Shown here: positions 61,885 through 64,000 of the stretch, piece by piece | Layout: each line of letters starts with the position of its first letter | How positions within the stretch are numbered: the stretch's first letter is position 1 | From: Methylobacterium brachiatum | Lineage (GTDB): Bacteria > Pseudomonadota > Alphaproteobacteria > Rhizobiales > Beijerinckiaceae | Direction: 5' to 3' | Assembly: GCF_020523825.1 (NCBI RefSeq) | Contig: NZ_JAJALK010000010.1 | Location: 181,705-245,704 of the forward strand | DNA: 64,000 bases | Position numbers and translations under genes: made by a program | The notes under the pieces: model-generated | Database searches by the model: none | What the model was told of the DNA's origin: nothing | The model's input: only the letters and a program-made list of their open reading frames with translations

Positions 61885-63935
61885 CGGTTTCAGCGCCGGA
61901 GGAGGCGCGCGTCCTGATCCTGGCGCCGCGGGGGCGCGACGCCGCGGTGGCCGAGCAAGTGCTGGCCCGGGCCGGAACGCAGGCCGTCATCTGTCCCGAC
62001 CTGGACGGCTGGCTGGAGGCTCTCCGGGCCGGGGCGGCCGCCGCCCTGGTCACCGAGGAGGCGCTCGGGGACGGGGAGCCCACGGCCCTGTTCGCCTGGC
62101 TCGAGGCGCAGCCCGCCTGGTCGGACTTCCCCTTCATCGTGCTGGCGACCCGTCAGCACGGGCACCGGTCCCGGCAGGCGTCGCAGCTGCTGGCCAAGCT
62201 CGGCAACGTCGTCCTGCTGGAGCGCCCGATCAACGCCGAGACGCTGGTCAGCGCCACGGCCGCCGCCCTGCGGGCGCGCCGCCGCCAGTACCAAGCGCGC
62301 GAGCGCTTGCAGGAGCGTGAGCGCGACCGGGAGCAGCTCCGCCTCGCCAACGAGGGGCTGGAGCGGCGCGTCTCCGAGCGGACCCAGGAGGTCGAGACCG
62401 CCCGCGAGACCCTCGCCTTCGCCCTCGACGCCGCTGGGATGGGATCCTGGGACATCGATTACGGCACCGGCGCGTCCCGGCGCTCGCCCCGCTTCGACGC
62501 GGTGTTCGGCTACGACGCGCCGCAAACGTTCTGGACCCGGGAGACCTTCCTGGCCCATGTCGTCGACGAGGATCGCGCGGGCGTCGACCGGGCCTTCGCG
62601 AGCGTCGTCCAGACCGGCCGGCTCGACCTCGAATGCCGCATCCGCCGGGCCGACGGGGCGGTGCGCTGGATCGCCCTGCGGGGGCAGGTCAAGTACGACG
62701 AGGCCGGCACCCCGACCCGGATGGCCGGCATCCTGATGGATCGCACCGACCAGCACGTCACCGAGGAGGCCCTGCGCCAGGCCCAGAAGATGGAGGCGAT
62801 CGGGCAGCTCACCGGCGGTGTCGCCCACGACTTCAACAACCTGCTCACCGTCATCGTCGGCGGTCTCGACATGGTGCTGCGGCGGCCGGAGCAGGTCGAC
62901 CGGGTGAAGCGTCTCGCGGAGGCCGCCATGGGCGCGGCCCGGCGCGGCGAGCAGCTGACCCAGCAGCTCCTCGCCTTCTCGCGCCGCCAGATGCTGCGGC
63001 CCCAGACCCTCAATCCCAATCGCCTGCTCCTCGACTTCAAGCCCCTGGCGGAGCGCGCCGCCGGCGGCGCGGTCGAGCTCGCCTTCGACCTCGACCCGGC
63101 CCTCGATCCGATCCGCATCGATCCGGCCCAGTTCGAGGCCGCGGTGCTGAACCTGATCGTCAATGCCCGCGACGCCATGGAGGGCCGGCCGGGCCATACC
63201 CGGATCGCGGTGACGAGCCGCAACGTCCATCTCGGCACCGGCGCGGTGGCCGAGAAGGGCGTGGCGCCCGGCCCCTACGTGCTGGTCTCGGTGACCGATA
63301 CCGGCGCCGGCATCCCCCCGGACAAGCTCCAGCGGGTGTTCGAGCCGTTCTTCACCACCAAGGAGGTCGGCAAGGGGACCGGGCTCGGGCTGAGCCAGGT
63401 CTACGGCTTCACCCGCAGCGCCAACGGCTTCGTCGACATCGCCTCCGAGGTCGGGGCCGGCACCACCGTGAACCTCTACTTCCCCCGCTCCACCGACCCG
63501 GCCGACGAGGAGACTGGGGCCGGCGCCCTGCGCACCATCCCGCTGCGCCGCGCCGGCGAGGGCGAGACCGTGCTGCTGGTCGAGGATGACGAGCAGGTTC
63601 TCGGCATGGCGGTGGAGAGCCTGGAGGAGCTGCGCTACCGGGTGATCGTCGCCCGCAACGCCGCCGAGGCGCTGGCGCATCTCCGGGATGTGGAGCGGAT
63701 CGACATCCTGTTCTCGGACGTGGTCATGCCGGGCGGCATGAACGGCTCGCAGCTCGCCGCTGAGGCCCAGCGGGTGCGTCCCGGGATCAAGGTGCTGCTC
63801 ACCTCGGGCTACGTCGCCAATCTCGACGAGGGCCAAATGATCGGCCACGGCGAGTTGCCGGTCCTGAACAAGCCCTACCGCCGGGACGAGCTCGCCCGCT
63901 CCCTGCGCCTCGTGCTCGGCGGCGAGAGCCGCTGA
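61881..63935 (+). CDS. Hybrid histidine kinase coupled to KaiC-like protein
   Basis: A 684-residue kinase starting at GTG 61881. The first 130 residues look like a degenerate receiver domain (VLILAPRGRDAAVAEQVLA), a coiled coil follows, then one PAS domain (about 180-300). HisKA has GGVAHDFNNLLTVIVGGLD, the ATPase NLIVNARDAMEGRPG and GTGLGLSQVYGFTRS. The C-terminal receiver has LLVEDDEQVLGM and phospho-Asp in LFSDVVMPGG. No membrane helix is seen. The pair KaiC-like/kinase is a recurring operon in Methylobacterium relatives. Confidence 0.9.
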   Translation: MTVSAPEEARVLILAPRGRDAAVAEQVLARAGTQAVICPDLDGWLEALRAGAAAALVTEEALGDGEPTALFAWLEAQPAWSDFPFIVLATRQHGHRSRQASQLLAKLGNVVLLERPINAETLVSATAAALRARRRQYQARERLQERERDREQLRLANEGLERRVSERTQEVETARETLAFALDAAGMGSWDIDYGTGASRRSPRFDAVFGYDAPQTFWTRETFLAHVVDEDRAGVDRAFASVVQTGRLDLECRIRRADGAVRWIALRGQVKYDEAGTPTRMAGILMDRTDQHVTEEALRQAQKMEAIGQLTGGVAHDFNNLLTVIVGGLDMVLRRPEQVDRVKRLAEAAMGAARRGEQLTQQLLAFSRRQMLRPQTLNPNRLLLDFKPLAERAAGGAVELAFDLDPALDPIRIDPAQFEAAVLNLIVNARDAMEGRPGHTRIAVTSRNVHLGTGAVAEKGVAPGPYVLVSVTDTGAGIPPDKLQRVFEPFFTTKEVGKGTGLGLSQVYGFTRSANGFVDIASEVGAGTTVNLYFPRSTDPADEETGAGALRTIPLRRAGEGETVLLVEDDEQVLGMAVESLEELRYRVIVARNAAEALAHLRDVERIDILFSDVVMPGGMNGSQLAAEAQRVRPGIKVLLTSGYVANLDEGQMIGHGELPVLNKPYRRDELARSLRLVLGGESR

Positions 63936-63947
63936 GCCCCGAACACG

Positions 63948-63981
63948 AAAAACCCGGCTCGCGTTAGCGAGCCTGGTTTTT
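63948..63981 (+). terminator. Rho-independent terminator
   Basis: AAAAACC-C-GGCTCGC, loop GTTA, GCGAGCC-T-GG then TTTTT: a strong stem with one mismatch and flanking A/T runs, 13 bases after the kinase stop. It ends the KaiC-like/kinase operon and would also work from the other strand. Confidence 0.88.
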
Positions 63982-64000
63982 CGATGGGTTGAGTCATCGA

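Overview
The window is high-GC bacterial DNA with dense, ATGA/GTGA-coupled operons. The gene families (Blh/TauE/YeeE sulfide-detoxification genes, NodS-like methyltransferase, KaiC-like ATPase with hybrid histidine kinase, type I secretion with repeat-rich cargo) suggest an alphaproteobacterium of the Hyphomicrobiales, most likely Methylobacterium or a close relative. That assignment is an inference from gene content, not from a marker gene.

Region 1 (1-4200) is a sulfide/persulfide detoxification block: a DsrE-like gene with an apparent signal-peptide frameshift, a DUF2892 membrane gene facing left, and a rightward operon of two YeeE/YedE half-transporters, a TauE/SafE exporter, a persulfide dioxygenase (Blh) and a rhodanese. 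An AT-rich palindrome resembling a BigR operator lies between the divergent units. Region 2 (4200-12864) is a mobile element: a serine recombinase preceded by a perfect 17-bp inverted repeat, a small orphan protein, a leftward coupled operon (AlpA-like regulator, two small proteins, primase-polymerase/helicase, then an HGG-motif gene pair), a basic protein and a tyrosine integrase. It ends at a 3' fragment of tRNA-Glu (about 12819-12864), the right attachment site. The fragment's orientation implies that the intact tRNA lies to the left, outside the window, so the sulfur genes may be island cargo.

Region 3 (12995-22465) is chromosomal: DUF72, DUF4186, a methyltransferase, a four-carbon sugar-acid catabolic operon (KdgT-like permease, DUF1537 kinase, PdxA2-like dehydrogenase, DeoR regulator; probably D-threonate), and a GGDEF-EAL protein next to a BLUF blue-light sensor. 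Region 4 (22557-36002) is transport and metabolism: an Ldh-family oxidoreductase, a complete branched-chain-type ABC system with a LivM-LivG fusion, a NodS-like methyltransferase with a Tat-like leader, an APC permease, a polar amino acid ABC system with an FAD amine oxidoreductase, an XRE-cupin regulator with a pair of candidate operators, and an SDR.

Region 5 (36010-45701) holds an orphan TAXI solute-binding membrane protein, a CHASE3 adenylate cyclase, and a secretion locus: a GH16 glycanase, an HlyD adaptor, a type I ABC exporter and a large four-repeat protein that is probably an export substrate. Region 6 (45867-57465) is a glycosyltransferase cluster of eight enzymes, including a sucrose-phosphate-synthase-like fusion, ending at a convergent PlsC acyltransferase. 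Region 7 (57717-63981) is signalling: a PAS hybrid histidine kinase, then a coupled KaiC-like ATPase and second hybrid kinase, closed by a strong terminator.
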